Source: Clostridiales bacterium
GTDB lineage: Bacteria > Bacillota > Clostridia > Oscillospirales > Oscillospiraceae
DNA length: 64,000 nucleotides
Assembly: GCA_004551945.1 (NCBI GenBank)
Contig: SFPN01000004.1
Coordinates: 21,545 to 85,544, forward strand
Reading direction: 5' to 3'
The notes beneath the pieces were generated by a model. It did not search any database. It had not been told where the DNA came from and was given only the letters and a program-made list of their open reading frames with translations. The position numbers and the translations under genes are program-made. Shown here in pieces: positions 1 to 9,352 of this stretch. Numbering within the stretch: position 1 is the stretch's first letter; every line of letters starts with the position of its first letter.

Positions 1-1
1 C

Positions 2-916
2 GGGGTGGGGGAGCTGGCCTTTGCCTTTGAACAGCTGAAAAACAAGCTGTACAAGGAAGGCCTCTTTGACCCTGCCCACAAAAAGCCCATTCCGGCCTTT
101 CCCCACACCATCGCCCTGGTAACCTCCCCGGCAGGGGCGGCGGTGCGGGATATGATCCGCATTCTGGGCGCCCGGTATCCCATGGCCAAGGTGCTGGTGG
201 TGCCTGTCCGGGTCCAGGGAGAGGAAGCACCTGAGGAGATCTGCCGGGGACTGGACCTGGTGAACGCCTGCCAGCTGGCAGACCTGATTATCACCGGCCG
301 GGGCGGCGGCTCCATGGAGGATCTGTGGGCCTTCAACGATGAGCGGGTGGCCTGGGCCATTTACCGCTCTCAGATTCCGGTGATCTCCGCCGTGGGCCAC
401 GAGCCCGACGTGACCATTGCTGACTTCGTGGCGGATCTGCGGGCCTCTACCCCCTCCAACGGGGCGGAGCTGGCGGTGCCCAACCAGCAGGACCTGCGGG
501 ACACCCTGGCCCACTGGGACGCCCGCCTCCAAAAATCCATGGACCGGCACCTCCAGACCCGGCGGGAGAAGCTGGGGCGGCTTCGGACCAGCCCCTTCCT
601 CCAGTCCCCCCTGCGGGGGATTCAGGAAAAGCGCCTGCTTCTGGACTATCAGCAGCAGCGGCTGGCCCACGCCATGGAGAACACCGTGGGGGAGGAACGC
701 CGGCGGCTGGGCCGTCTGGCCGCGTCCCTGGACGCCCTCAGCCCCTTTAAGGTTCTGTCCCGGGGTTATTCGATTACACAGACAGACGACGGTTCTGTCG
801 TTTCTGAAATTCGGCAGGTGAACCCGGGAGACAAACTCCGGGTCCGGGTCTCTGACGGGACCATCACCTGCACCGCAGAGGGAAAGGAGAAACACCAATG
901 GCGGAAAAAAAGCTGA
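2..916 (+). CDS. xseA: Exodeoxyribonuclease VII large subunit, 5'-truncated by window edge
   Basis: Large subunit of exonuclease VII, which with XseB degrades single-stranded DNA to short oligonucleotides in repair and recombination. The frame is open from the first bases, so the roughly 100-residue N-terminal OB-fold lies outside the window; about 304 codons remain of a usual ~400. Visible family motifs are TSPAGAAVRDMIRIL, GRGGGSMEDLWAFNDE and SAVGHEPDVTIADFVADLRASTPS, the conserved catalytic-domain blocks, followed by a charged coiled-coil-like region and the C-terminal LSRGYSI block. The GTG at position 5 is internal, not the real start. The 3' end overlaps xseB by 19 bases, indicating translational coupling. 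Confidence 0.96.
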   Translation, partial: GVGELAFAFEQLKNKLYKEGLFDPAHKKPIPAFPHTIALVTSPAGAAVRDMIRILGARYPMAKVLVVPVRVQGEEAPEEICRGLDLVNACQLADLIITGRGGGSMEDLWAFNDERVAWAIYRSQIPVISAVGHEPDVTIADFVADLRASTPSNGAELAVPNQQDLRDTLAHWDARLQKSMDRHLQTRREKLGRLRTSPFLQSPLRGIQEKRLLLDYQQQRLAHAMENTVGEERRRLGRLAASLDALSPFKVLSRGYSITQTDDGSVVSEIRQVNPGDKLRVRVSDGTITCTAEGKEKHQWRKKS

Positions 917-1131
917 CCTTTGAGCAGGCCATGGGCCGTTTGGAGGAGATTGTAGCCCAGTTGGAGTCCGGGGATCATCCCCTGGAGGACGCCCTTTCCC
1001 TGTATGAAGAGGGGGCCAAGCTCATGAAACAGTGCACCACCCTGCTGGACAAGGCGGAGCAGAAGGTCATGAAGCTGCGTACCGACAGCAGCGGAGAGCT
1101 CACCGAAGCCCCCTTTGCTCCAAAGGAGTGA
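898..1131 (+). CDS. xseB: Exodeoxyribonuclease VII small subunit
   Basis: Small subunit of exonuclease VII, 77 residues, the usual family length. The sequence begins with the conserved FEQAMGRLEEIVAQLESG block and continues with LEDALSLYEEGAKL, both hallmarks of XseB, a short helical protein that binds the large subunit in several copies. Its ATG lies inside the last codons of xseA (19-base overlap). Its stop lies immediately before the ispA start, and its last codons contain the ispA Shine-Dalgarno sequence. The identification is secure from sequence and position. Confidence 0.97.
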   Translation: MAEKKLTFEQAMGRLEEIVAQLESGDHPLEDALSLYEEGAKLMKQCTTLLDKAEQKVMKLRTDSSGELTEAPFAPKE

Positions 1132-1135
1132 GAGT

Positions 1136-2008
1136 ATGGAAGTAACAACCCGTCTGGTCCAGGATCAGACTTTGATTGAAAACGCCCTGAAGGGTTATGC
1201 TGCCGCCTGGCCGGCCTATGGCCGCCAGCAGGAGGCCATGGCCTACAGCCTGCTCTCCGGCGGCAAACGCATCCGCCCGGTGCTGGTGCTGGAGGTCTGC
1301 CGCCTGTTCGGCGGAACGCCGGAGAAGGCCCTGCCCTTTGCCTGCGGCCTGGAGATGGTTCACACCTACTCCCTCATTCACGACGACCTGCCCTGCATGG
1401 ACGACGACGACTTCCGCCGGGGCAAGCCCACCAACCACAAGGTTTTTGGGGAGGCCTCGGCGGTTCTGGCCGGGGACGGCCTGCTTACCGCCGCCTTTGG
1501 GGTCCTCACCCAGGCGGAATTGTCCCCGGAGCAGATTTGCCGGGGAGTGGCCTGCCTGTCCCAGGCGGCAGGCCCTGCCGGTATGGTGGGGGGCCAGGTT
1601 CTGGACCTTCTGGGTGAGGGGAGAACCCTGACCTATGACCAGATTGTGGAGATCGAGTCCCTGAAAACCGGCTGCATGATTGAGGCTGCCGCCCGCCTGG
1701 GGGCCATTGCCGCCGGCAGCACAGAGGAACAGGAAGAGGCCGCTGCCGCCTATGCCCGCAAGATCGGCCTGGCCTTCCAGATCCGGGACGACGTGCTGGA
1801 TGTGCTGGGGGACGAGGCGGAGCTGGGCAAGCCCATCGGCTCGGACCAGGAGAACCAGAAATCCACCTTCGTGGGTCTCAAGGGGGCGGAGGGCTGCCAG
1901 GCCCTGATCCGGACCCTGACAGAGGAGGCCGTGGGCTGCATCCGCCCCTATCCCGGCAGCGAGTTTCTCTGTGACCTGGCCGCGATGCTGGCAGGCCGGA
2001 CCAAGTGA
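1136..2008 (+). CDS. ispA: Geranylgeranyl/farnesyl diphosphate synthase
   Basis: Trans-prenyl diphosphate synthase that condenses isopentenyl diphosphate with allylic diphosphates to make FPP (or GGPP). The 290-residue protein carries the first aspartate-rich motif in HDDLPCMDDDDFRRGKPT and the second in FQIRDDVLDV, both needed to bind Mg-diphosphate. ATG 1136 is chosen because AAGGAG lies at 1123-1128, inside the end of xseB. It sits directly upstream of dxs, so the first MEP-pathway enzyme and this prenyl-chain synthase are co-expressed. Whether the product is C15 or C20 cannot be decided from sequence reading alone. Confidence 0.95.
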   Translation: MEVTTRLVQDQTLIENALKGYAAAWPAYGRQQEAMAYSLLSGGKRIRPVLVLEVCRLFGGTPEKALPFACGLEMVHTYSLIHDDLPCMDDDDFRRGKPTNHKVFGEASAVLAGDGLLTAAFGVLTQAELSPEQICRGVACLSQAAGPAGMVGGQVLDLLGEGRTLTYDQIVEIESLKTGCMIEAAARLGAIAAGSTEEQEEAAAAYARKIGLAFQIRDDVLDVLGDEAELGKPIGSDQENQKSTFVGLKGAEGCQALIRTLTEEAVGCIRPYPGSEFLCDLAAMLAGRTK

Positions 2009-2028
2009 ACACGAAGGAGGACGTATCC

Positions 2029-3873
2029 TTGAATGAATACCCTTCCCTGCGTGGGATCAGCGACCGCCAGGCGGAGGACCTGTGCCAGGAGCTGCGGGAG
2101 CGGGTCATTGACGTGGTCTCCCAGACCGGCGGGCACCTGGCCTCCAACCTGGGGGCGGTGGAGCTGACCGTGGCCCTGCACCGGGTGTATGACACGGGCA
2201 GGGACCGGCTGGTCTTCGACGTAGGGCATCAATGCTATATTCATAAAATTCTCACCGGGCGCAACGGAAGGATGGAGACCCTGCGGACCTTCGGGGGTAT
2301 CGCCGGGTTTCCCAAGCCAGCAGAGTCCAAGCACGACGCCTGCATCGCCGGCCACGCTTCCACGGCGGTATCCACCGCCCTGGGCATGGCGATTGCCCGG
2401 ACCCGAAGGGGGGAAGACTACCGGGTGGTGGCCCTGCTGGGAGACGGTTCTCTCACCGGCGGCCTGGCCTATGAGGGTCTGTCCATGGCCGGGCAGAGCA
2501 GCGAGCCTTTGGTGGTGATCCTCAACGACAATGGAATGTCCATTGACGCCAGCATGGGGGGCATCGCCCAGCACCTGGCCAAGCAGCGGCTCAAGCCGCC
2601 TTATCTCCGGGGGAAAGAGATCTACCGGAAAATCATGCACGCCACGCCGCCGGGCCGGGTGCTCTACCGGCTGATTCACAAGCTGAAAGAAGGCGTGAAG
2701 GCCAGCATCCTGCCCTGCAGTATGTTTGAAAACATGGGCTTTCACTACATGGGCCCTGTGGACGGCCACGATGTAAAGGCCCTGACCCGGCAGCTGCGGT
2801 ACGCCTCCCAGGTGAACGGGCCGGTGCTCCTCCATGTGAAAACCGTGAAGGGCAAGGGCTACGGCCCGGCAGAGCGCAACCCCGACGCCTTCCACGGTAC
2901 CGGTCCCTTCCGGAAGGAGGACGGAGCCCCGCTGCGCCCCAGCCAGACGGAGACCTTCTCTGCCCGCTTCGGCAAAACTTTGGAGGCCATAGCCAGAGAG
3001 GATGACCGGATCTGCGCCATTACTGCTGCTATGACCTCGGGCACCGGCCTGGGGGGCTTTGCTGAAACCTTTCCCCGCCGATTCTTCGACGTGGGCATTG
3101 CGGAGGAACACGCGGTGTCCATGGCGGCTGGCATGGCCAAGCAGGGACTGATCCCGGTCTTTGCCGTGTACTCCACCTTTTTCCAGCGCAGCTATGACAT
3201 GCTGATCCATGATATCGCCATCGACAGCCTGCACGCAGTGTTCTGCGTGGACCGGGCGGGGCTGGTAGGGGACGACGGAGAAACCCACCACGGTCTGTTT
3301 GACCTGGGTTTCTTAAAAACCGTTCCCGGCCTTACGGTCCTGTGTCCGGCCAGCCTGGACGAGCTGTCCTCCATGCTGGAGACTGCCGTCCATAAGCTCA
3401 CCGGCCCGGTGGCTATCCGGTACCCCAGAGGCGGGGAGAACCACTACAGCCAGGACAACAGCGGCCCGGCCGCCTGCCTTCTGCGGGAGGGAACGGACCT
3501 TACCCTGGCCGCTTTCGGCACCCTGACAGGGACCATGCTCCGGGTGGCGGCCCGGCTGGAGCAGGACGGCGTCTCCGCCGAGGTGGTCAAGTTCAACCAG
3601 ATTATTCCCCTGCCCACAGAGCTGGTGCTGGACTCCTTACGGAAAACCGGCCGTCTGCTGATGGCCCAGGAGTGCGTCACCATGGGCTCTCCTGGCCAGG
3701 ACGTTCTGGCGGCGGCGGCCGCCGCGGGCATTTCCCTGCGGGGAACAGCCCTCTGCTCCTGCGGAGAAGGCTTCGTCCCCCACGGCACCATTCCCCAGCT
3801 GCGCGCCCTGTGCGGGCTGGACGAGGAAGCTCTATACCACAAAGCCAGGGAGGTTATGCGCCATGGCAACTAA
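2029..3873 (+). CDS. dxs: 1-deoxy-D-xylulose-5-phosphate synthase
   Basis: Thiamine-diphosphate enzyme that joins pyruvate and glyceraldehyde 3-phosphate to form DXP, the entry step of the MEP isoprenoid pathway. The 614-residue length fits the family. The ThDP motif is seen as GDGSLTGGLAYEGL followed by NDNGMSI, and the transketolase-like pyrimidine domain as DVGIAEEHAVSMAAGMA. I choose the TTG at 2029 because AAGGAGG at 2014-2020 is well placed for it; an in-frame GTG at 2005 overlaps the ispA stop but lacks such a site. The 3' end overlaps the tlyA start by 11 bases. Confidence 0.95.
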   Translation: MNEYPSLRGISDRQAEDLCQELRERVIDVVSQTGGHLASNLGAVELTVALHRVYDTGRDRLVFDVGHQCYIHKILTGRNGRMETLRTFGGIAGFPKPAESKHDACIAGHASTAVSTALGMAIARTRRGEDYRVVALLGDGSLTGGLAYEGLSMAGQSSEPLVVILNDNGMSIDASMGGIAQHLAKQRLKPPYLRGKEIYRKIMHATPPGRVLYRLIHKLKEGVKASILPCSMFENMGFHYMGPVDGHDVKALTRQLRYASQVNGPVLLHVKTVKGKGYGPAERNPDAFHGTGPFRKEDGAPLRPSQTETFSARFGKTLEAIAREDDRICAITAAMTSGTGLGGFAETFPRRFFDVGIAEEHAVSMAAGMAKQGLIPVFAVYSTFFQRSYDMLIHDIAIDSLHAVFCVDRAGLVGDDGETHHGLFDLGFLKTVPGLTVLCPASLDELSSMLETAVHKLTGPVAIRYPRGGENHYSQDNSGPAACLLREGTDLTLAAFGTLTGTMLRVAARLEQDGVSAEVVKFNQIIPLPTELVLDSLRKTGRLLMAQECVTMGSPGQDVLAAAAAAGISLRGTALCSCGEGFVPHGTIPQLRALCGLDEEALYHKAREVMRHGN

Positions 3874-4678
3874 AAAACGGCTGGACGTGCTCATGACAGA
3901 GCAGGGTCTGGCAGAAAGCCGACAGAAGGCCCAGGCCATTATCATGGCCGGTCAGGTTTTCTGGGAGGGGAAGCGGATGGACAAGGCAGGCGCTTCGGTG
4001 CCGGAAACCGCCGTCCTGGAGGTCCGGGGCCAGACCCTGCGGTATGTAAGCCGGGGGGGCCTGAAGCTGGAAAAGGCCATGGAGACCTTTGATTTGCCGG
4101 ACCTCACCGGGGTAGTAGCCATTGACGCAGGGGCCTCCACCGGGGGCTTTACCGACTGTATGCTCCAGAACGGAGCGGCCAAGGTCTATGCTGTGGACGT
4201 GGGCTATGGTCAGCTGGCCTGGAGCCTGCGCAACGACCCCCGGGTGGTGTGCATGGAGCGCACCAATGTTCGCTATCTCACGGCGGAGGACATTCCGGAG
4301 CCTTTGGATTTCGGCAGTGTGGACGTCTCCTTTATCTCCTTGCGGCTGATCCTTCCCGCTCTGCGCCCGCTGATGAAGGACAGCGGCCAGCTGGTCTGCC
4401 TGATCAAACCCCAGTTTGAGGCAGGCAAGGAGAAGGTGGGGAAGAAGGGCGTGGTCCGGGACAAAAAGGTTCACCTGGAGGTTCTGGAGCAGTTTCTCCG
4501 CCATGCCAGCGAGTGTAATTTCTATGTAAAGGATTTGACCTTCTCTCCCATTCGAGGACCGGAAGGAAACATTGAGTATTTGGGTCAGCTGACTGTGGCA
4601 GAGCAGCCCCCTTATGCCGGGGATCTGGCCGCTCTGGTGGAGGCATCTCACGCCCGATTGGAGGGAACAACACCGTGA
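3863..4678 (+). CDS. tlyA: TlyA family rRNA 2'-O-methyltransferase (S4 + FtsJ)
   Basis: Predicted SAM-dependent ribose methyltransferase acting on rRNA, 271 residues. An N-terminal S4 RNA-binding domain (about residues 4-65: RLDVLMTEQGLAESRQKAQAI and YVSRGGLKLEKA) precedes an FtsJ/RrmJ-like Rossmann domain with the SAM motif DAGASTGGFTDCML. Linkage with dxs, nadK, argR and recN is the standard Firmicute arrangement for this gene. TlyA of Mycobacterium methylates 16S and 23S rRNA; clostridial members may have a narrower target, which the sequence does not show. Confidence 0.93.
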   Translation: MATKKRLDVLMTEQGLAESRQKAQAIIMAGQVFWEGKRMDKAGASVPETAVLEVRGQTLRYVSRGGLKLEKAMETFDLPDLTGVVAIDAGASTGGFTDCMLQNGAAKVYAVDVGYGQLAWSLRNDPRVVCMERTNVRYLTAEDIPEPLDFGSVDVSFISLRLILPALRPLMKDSGQLVCLIKPQFEAGKEKVGKKGVVRDKKVHLEVLEQFLRHASECNFYVKDLTFSPIRGPEGNIEYLGQLTVAEQPPYAGDLAALVEASHARLEGTTP

Positions 4679-5550
4679 AAATCATTCTTTGCCCCAACCC
4701 CTTTCGTGACAAGGGCTTGAAAGCCGCAAAAAATTCCGTTCGCCTTCTGAACGCAGCAGGGGCGAAGACAGCGGTTTGCTTTCCCTTCCCGGTGGACCGG
4801 GCCAGCCTCGGAGAGCTGGACCCGGAAATCAAGATCAAGGACCTGAAGACCGAGCTGCCGGACGCGGACTTTTTGGTCTGCTTCGGGGGTGACGGCACCA
4901 TCCTCCACGCGGCCAAGGACGCCAGTAACTTCGGCGTTCCCATCGTGGGGGTCAACATGGGCAGCGTGGGCTTTATGGCGGAGCTGGAGCAGAGTGAGCT
5001 GGAGCAGCTGACCCGGCTCATCAGCGGGGAGTACTCCCTGGAAAACCGGATGCTCCTGGATGTGCGGGTGATCCGGGACGGCCGGACCCTCTTCCGCAGC
5101 ACCTCCCTCAACGACGCGGTCATCACCAAGGGCGCTGTGGCCCGGGTGATCGACCTGAAGGTATATGGCGACAAGATCCTGATCTGCAATATCTTTGGGG
5201 ACGGAGTCATTGTCGCCACCCCCACCGGCTCCACTGCCTACTCCCTGTCGGCGGGGGGACCCATTGTGGAACCCACGGCAGAAAACATCATCCTGACCCC
5301 CATCAGCGCCCACACCATCCAGGCAAAAGCCATGGTGCTGGACAAAAACCGGCTGATTGACGTGACAGTACCCAAGCAGAGCCGAAAGACCGCCTATCTT
5401 TCCGTGGACGGCGGCAAAGCCTTTAAGCTCTTTGCCGGTGACACCGTGCAGGTCACCCGCTCCCGCCGCTGCTTGTGTTTGGTGAGGCTGTCTGACAAGA
5501 GCTTCTACGAGAAGATCAATCGTAAGCTGGAAAGGAGAATCCATTCATGA
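4675..5550 (+). CDS. nadK: NAD kinase
   Basis: Phosphorylates NAD to NADP, 291 residues. The GGDG motif appears in CFGGDGTILHAAK, followed by VNMGSVGFMAEL, and the NAD-binding block TPTGSTAYSLSAGGPIV is intact. The GTG start at 4675 overlaps the tlyA stop by four bases (GTGA). The stop overlaps the argR start in the same ATGA fashion, so this is a tightly coupled operon member. NADP supply next to isoprenoid synthesis is metabolically sensible because the MEP pathway uses NADPH. Confidence 0.97.
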   Translation: MKIILCPNPFRDKGLKAAKNSVRLLNAAGAKTAVCFPFPVDRASLGELDPEIKIKDLKTELPDADFLVCFGGDGTILHAAKDASNFGVPIVGVNMGSVGFMAELEQSELEQLTRLISGEYSLENRMLLDVRVIRDGRTLFRSTSLNDAVITKGAVARVIDLKVYGDKILICNIFGDGVIVATPTGSTAYSLSAGGPIVEPTAENIILTPISAHTIQAKAMVLDKNRLIDVTVPKQSRKTAYLSVDGGKAFKLFAGDTVQVTRSRRCLCLVRLSDKSFYEKINRKLERRIHS

Positions 5551-6005
5551 AAGCGCGCAGACAGGCTGAGATCCTTGCGATCATCCAGGAATACGACATA
5601 GAGACCCAGGATCAGCTGCTGGAAAAGCTCCGGGAAAAGGGCATGAAGTCCACCCAGGCCACCATTTCCCGGGACATTAAGGAGCTGCACCTGGTGAAGG
5701 AACTCACCGGCCACAGCACTTATAAGTACGCTGTCAGCGAACGCAAAACCTCCTTGAATGTAGCTGGCCGGCTGAACAACATCTTCCGGGAGAGCGTTAC
5801 CTCCTTTGACAGCGCCCAGAATATTGTGGTGCTGAAAACCATGCCCGGTCTGGCCTCTGCGGCCTGCTCCGCCATCGACGGAATGCACCTGCCCAACATG
5901 GTGGGCAGCCTGGCCGGGGACGACACCGCCATCCTCATCATGCGCACAACCCAGGGCGCGGAGGAGCTGTGCCTGGAAATCGTGAAGATGCTGGATAAAA
6001 AATAA
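5547..6005 (+). CDS. argR: Arginine repressor ArgR/AhrC
   Basis: Hexameric arginine-responsive repressor, 152 residues, with the standard two-part layout. The N-terminal winged helix-turn-helix (about residues 1-70) contains STQATISRDIKELHLVK. The C-terminal oligomerisation and arginine-binding domain contains GDDTAILIMR, including the Asp pair that contacts arginine. The gene overlaps nadK by four bases and is followed by recN, the usual Firmicute order. No ARG-box-like operator was recognised in this window, so its targets are elsewhere. Confidence 0.96.
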   Translation: MKARRQAEILAIIQEYDIETQDQLLEKLREKGMKSTQATISRDIKELHLVKELTGHSTYKYAVSERKTSLNVAGRLNNIFRESVTSFDSAQNIVVLKTMPGLASAACSAIDGMHLPNMVGSLAGDDTAILIMRTTQGAEELCLEIVKMLDKK

Positions 6006-6035
6006 GGATGTTCCCACAGGAAGGGGGTGCGGCCC

Positions 6036-7736
6036 ATGCTTTCACTGCTTCATATTGAGAACATCGCCCTCATCGATGGGGCGGATCTCTCCTTTGGCCC
6101 CGGGTTCAACGTGCTCACCGGCGAGACCGGCGCGGGCAAGTCCATCATCATCGACGCCATCAGCGCCGTCATGGGGGAGCGTACCAGCCGGGACCTGATC
6201 CGCACCGGGGAGAAGTCCGCCCTGGTGACCGCCCTGTTCCGGGACCTGCCCGACCTGCCCTGGTTTCAGGAGATGGGGATCGGCCCGGACGAAAACGGAG
6301 AGCTGCTCCTGTCCCGGAAGATCCAGGCAGACGGGAAAAACATCTGCCGGGTGGGGGGCGTGCCCTGCACCGTGGTCCAGCTGCGTGCCCTGGGCAGCCA
6401 GCTCATTGACATCCACGGCCAGCACGACGGTCAGCAGCTGCTGGACGAGACCTGCCACCTGGGGTATCTGGACAGCTTCGGCCAGCTGGAGGAAGAGACA
6501 GCGGCCTACCGGAAGTCCTACGAAACCCTGGCGGAGCTGCGCCGGCAGATTTCCGGCCTGAAAATGAACGAGGCGGAAAAGGCCCGGCGGATTGACTCTC
6601 TCCAATACCAAATTGCGGAGCTGGAGCGGGCCAGCCTGCGGCCCGGGGAAGAGGAGGAGCTGGACGAGCGAAGAACGCTCCTGCGCAGCGCCGACCAGCT
6701 GATGGCGGCGGTGGAGGATGCCTACAGCGCCCTGTTCGGCGACGATGAGCGGGACGGAGCCACCAGCCTCCTGGCAGAGGCGGAAGGTTCCATCGCCCGG
6801 ATCGCTGATTTTTCCCAGGAGCTGGGCCAGCTTTCCGGGACCCTTTCTGACCTGCGCTACGCCGCCGAGGACGCGTCAGAGCGCCTGCGGGATCTGCGGG
6901 ACACCTTTGATTTCTCCCCCCAGGAGCTGGACGAGGTGGAAAGCCGCCTGGACCTGCTCTACCGGCTGAAAAAGAAGTACGGCTCCACCGTTCAGGAGAT
7001 GCTGGACTACCTGGACCGCAGCCGCCAGGAGCTGGAGCAGATCGAGATGGCGGACGACACCATCCGCAAGCTGGAAAAAAAGCGGGCCAAGGTCCTGGAA
7101 AGGGTTCGCCAGCAGGCGCAGGCCCTGTCGGAAAAGCGGCAGGCCGCCGCCCGGACCTTAAAGGAACGCATCGAAGAGGAATTGCGCCAGCTGGACATGC
7201 CCAAAGTCCGGTTTGAGACCGAGTTTGCCCCCAAGGAGGGGGAACTGGGCCTGGACGAAACCGGCATGGATCAGGTGCGCTTTCTCATGTCCGCCAACGT
7301 GGGGGAAAATTTAAAGCCCATCGCCAAGGTGGCCTCCGGGGGCGAGCTCAGCCGTATCATGCTGGCCCTGAAAAACGTGCTGGCGGAAAATGACAGCATT
7401 ATGACTTTAATCTTTGACGAGGTGGACACCGGTGTCAGCGGCCGGGCAGCCGGAAAGGTGGCGGAGAAGATGAGCCGCCTGTCCCAGTCCTGCCAGGTGC
7501 TGTGTGTCACCCACCTGGCCCAGATTGCCGCCATGTCCGACAGCCACTTTTCCGTCCAGAAGGAGGAGAAGGCGGGCCGGACCTACACCAACGTGGCCGT
7601 CTTGGACCGGGAGGGCCGCAAGCAGGAGCTGGCCCGTCTCACCGGCGGGGCCCATACCTCCGCTGCCATCCTGGAGGGGGCCGAGGAGCTGCTGCGGGAG
7701 GCGGAGGCATACAAAGCCCAGAGGCGTTCCTCCTGA
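6036..7736 (+). CDS. recN: DNA repair protein RecN
   Basis: SMC-like ATPase involved in double-strand-break repair, 566 residues from ATG 6036. The N-terminal block holds Walker A (GETGAGKSIIIDAI) and is followed by long coiled coils from about residue 160 to 370. The C-terminal block holds the signature ASGGELSRIMLALK and Walker B LIFDEVDTGVSG, then CVTHLAQIAA. The AGGAAGGGGG stretch ending near 6027 supports ATG 6036 rather than the in-frame GTG at 6027. It is the last gene of the xseA-recN block; a new promoter and a T-box leader begin right after its stop. Confidence 0.96.
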   Translation: MLSLLHIENIALIDGADLSFGPGFNVLTGETGAGKSIIIDAISAVMGERTSRDLIRTGEKSALVTALFRDLPDLPWFQEMGIGPDENGELLLSRKIQADGKNICRVGGVPCTVVQLRALGSQLIDIHGQHDGQQLLDETCHLGYLDSFGQLEEETAAYRKSYETLAELRRQISGLKMNEAEKARRIDSLQYQIAELERASLRPGEEEELDERRTLLRSADQLMAAVEDAYSALFGDDERDGATSLLAEAEGSIARIADFSQELGQLSGTLSDLRYAAEDASERLRDLRDTFDFSPQELDEVESRLDLLYRLKKKYGSTVQEMLDYLDRSRQELEQIEMADDTIRKLEKKRAKVLERVRQQAQALSEKRQAAARTLKERIEEELRQLDMPKVRFETEFAPKEGELGLDETGMDQVRFLMSANVGENLKPIAKVASGGELSRIMLALKNVLAENDSIMTLIFDEVDTGVSGRAAGKVAEKMSRLSQSCQVLCVTHLAQIAAMSDSHFSVQKEEKAGRTYTNVAVLDREGRKQELARLTGGAHTSAAILEGAEELLREAEAYKAQRRSS

Positions 7737-7740
7737 GCGG

Positions 7741-7769
7741 TTGACAACGCCCATAAAATAGTGTAAAAT
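7741..7769 (+). promoter_or_regulatory. SigA-type promoter of tyrS
   Basis: TTGACA at 7741-7746 and TAAAAT at 7764-7769 are separated by 17 bases, a near-consensus housekeeping promoter. It starts four bases after the recN stop and would initiate the T-box leader around 7776. Confidence 0.8.
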
Positions 7770-7775
7770 CCATCT

Positions 7776-8078
7776 GTTTTCAATATTGCTACTGCGATGA
7801 AGGGACGAAGTAGCCCGGGCAGCCCTGCCCAGAGAACCCCCGGCCGGTGAAAGGGGGAGAGGGCCCCAGGTGAAGATACCTCCCGGAGCAGCTGCCTGAA
7901 CCGCCTGCCTTGAGGCGCGCAGTAAGGTATGTCGGGTGCGCCCGTTACCGCGCGCAGGGTTTGCCCCAGGCGGACCCGCTGAGGCTCCTTTCGTGAGGAA
8001 GGGGTAAACTGAGGTGGTACCACGATTTGATCGTCCTCTGTCATTTTGGTGACAGGGGACGTATTGTTTCCTCTGTCA
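7776..8078 (+). ncRNA. T-box riboswitch, tyrosine type, upstream of tyrS
   Basis: The leader between the tyrS promoter and tyrS contains the conserved T-box sequence GAGGTGGTACCACG at 8011-8024, which pairs with the acceptor end of uncharged tRNA. A TAC triplet at 7877-7879 within the predicted Stem I (context GAAGATACCTCCC) is the candidate Tyr specifier codon. The T-box is followed by a terminator helix whose formation is prevented when uncharged tRNA-Tyr stabilises the antiterminator. The class is secure from the T-box motif and its gene context; the exact specifier position is inferred by eye. Confidence 0.9.
8032..8070 (+). terminator. T-box terminator helix of the tyrS leader
   Basis: CGTCCTCTGTCA (8032-8043) pairs with TGACAGGGGACG (8050-8061) through a short loop, with one G-U pair. 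A modest T-rich tail (GTATTGTTTC) follows. It sits directly after the T-box motif, as expected of the conditional terminator. Confidence 0.75.
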
Positions 8079-8101
8079 AGAGAAAGAAAAGGAGATACAG
8101 T

Positions 8102-9331
8102 ATGCAGGTTTATGAAGAACTGAAGGCCCGCGGCCTCATCGCTCAGGTGACCGACGAGGAAGAGATCCGGGAGATGGTGAACAACGGCAAAGCTACCTTC
8201 TACATCGGCTTTGACCCCACGGCAGACTCCCTCCACGTGGGCCATTTTATGGCTCTGTGCCTGATGAAGCGTCTGCAGCAGGCCGGCAACCGGCCCATCG
8301 CCCTCATCGGCGGCGGCACCGCCATGATCGGCGACCCCTCCGGCCGCACGGACATGCGCTCCATGATGACCCGGGAGACCATCCAGCACAACTGCGAATG
8401 CTTTAAGAAGCAGATGGAGCGGTTCATCGAATTCGGCGACGACAAGGCTATCATGGTGAACAACGCCGACTGGCTCATGGACTTAAACTATGTGGACGTG
8501 CTCCGGGATGTAGGCGCCTGCTTCTCCGTGAACAACATGCTCCGGGCCGAGTGCTACAAGCAGCGCATGGAGAAGGGCCTGTCCTTCCTGGAATTTAACT
8601 ATATGATTATGCAGTCCTACGACTTCTATCACCTGTTCCAGGAGTACGGCTGCAACATGCAGTTCGGCGGCAACGACCAGTGGTCTAACATGCTGGGCGG
8701 CACGGAGCTCATCCGCCGCAAGCTGGGCAAGGACGCCCACGCCATGACCATCACCCTGCTGTTAAACTCCGAGGGCAAGAAGATGGGCAAGACCGCCTCC
8801 GGCGCCGTGTGGCTGGACCCCAACAAGACCTCTCCCTATGACTTCTACCAGTACTGGCGGAACGTGGGGGACGACGACGTGCTCAAGTGCATCCGGATGC
8901 TCACCTTCCTGCCCCTGGAAGAGATCGACAAGATGGACACCTGGGAGGGCGCCCAGCTGAACACCGCCAAGGAAATTCTGGCCTATGAGCTGACCAAGCT
9001 GGTTCACGGGGAGGAAGAGGCCGCCAAGGCCCAGCAGACTGCCCGGGGCCTGTTCTCCAAGGGGGGCGACACCGCCAATATGCCCGCCACCGCCCTGACC
9101 GCTGAGGACCTGAAGGACGGCGCCATCGGCATCATGGACCTGATGCACAAGTGCGGCCTGGTTCCCTCCAAGGGCGAGGCCCGCCGCCTGGTCCAGCAGG
9201 GCGGCGTGGAAGTGGCCGGGGAGAAGGTGAAGGACATCGGCGCATCCTTCACCGCCCAGCAGCTCTCCGGCGAGGGCCTGGTCATCAAGAAGGGAAAGAA
9301 GGTCTTCCACAGAGCTTATCTGGAAGGCTGA
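8102..9331 (+). CDS. tyrS: Tyrosyl-tRNA synthetase
   Basis: Class I aminoacyl-tRNA synthetase charging tRNA-Tyr, 409 residues. The HIGH-type motif is seen in PTADSLHVGHFMAL and the KMSKS-type motif in KKMGKTASGAVWLD. The GGNDQWSNMLGG block is typical of TyrRS, and a C-terminal S4-like domain (RRLVQQGGVEVAGEKV) is present. ATG 8102 is preceded by AAAAGGAG at 8087-8094. Upstream in-frame sequence to 8027 belongs to the T-box leader and is not coding. Expression should respond to tRNA-Tyr charging through the leader. Confidence 0.97.
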   Translation: MQVYEELKARGLIAQVTDEEEIREMVNNGKATFYIGFDPTADSLHVGHFMALCLMKRLQQAGNRPIALIGGGTAMIGDPSGRTDMRSMMTRETIQHNCECFKKQMERFIEFGDDKAIMVNNADWLMDLNYVDVLRDVGACFSVNNMLRAECYKQRMEKGLSFLEFNYMIMQSYDFYHLFQEYGCNMQFGGNDQWSNMLGGTELIRRKLGKDAHAMTITLLLNSEGKKMGKTASGAVWLDPNKTSPYDFYQYWRNVGDDDVLKCIRMLTFLPLEEIDKMDTWEGAQLNTAKEILAYELTKLVHGEEEAAKAQQTARGLFSKGGDTANMPATALTAEDLKDGAIGIMDLMHKCGLVPSKGEARRLVQQGGVEVAGEKVKDIGASFTAQQLSGEGLVIKKGKKVFHRAYLEG

Positions 9332-9352
9332 GCCAACCATACCAAGAAAGCA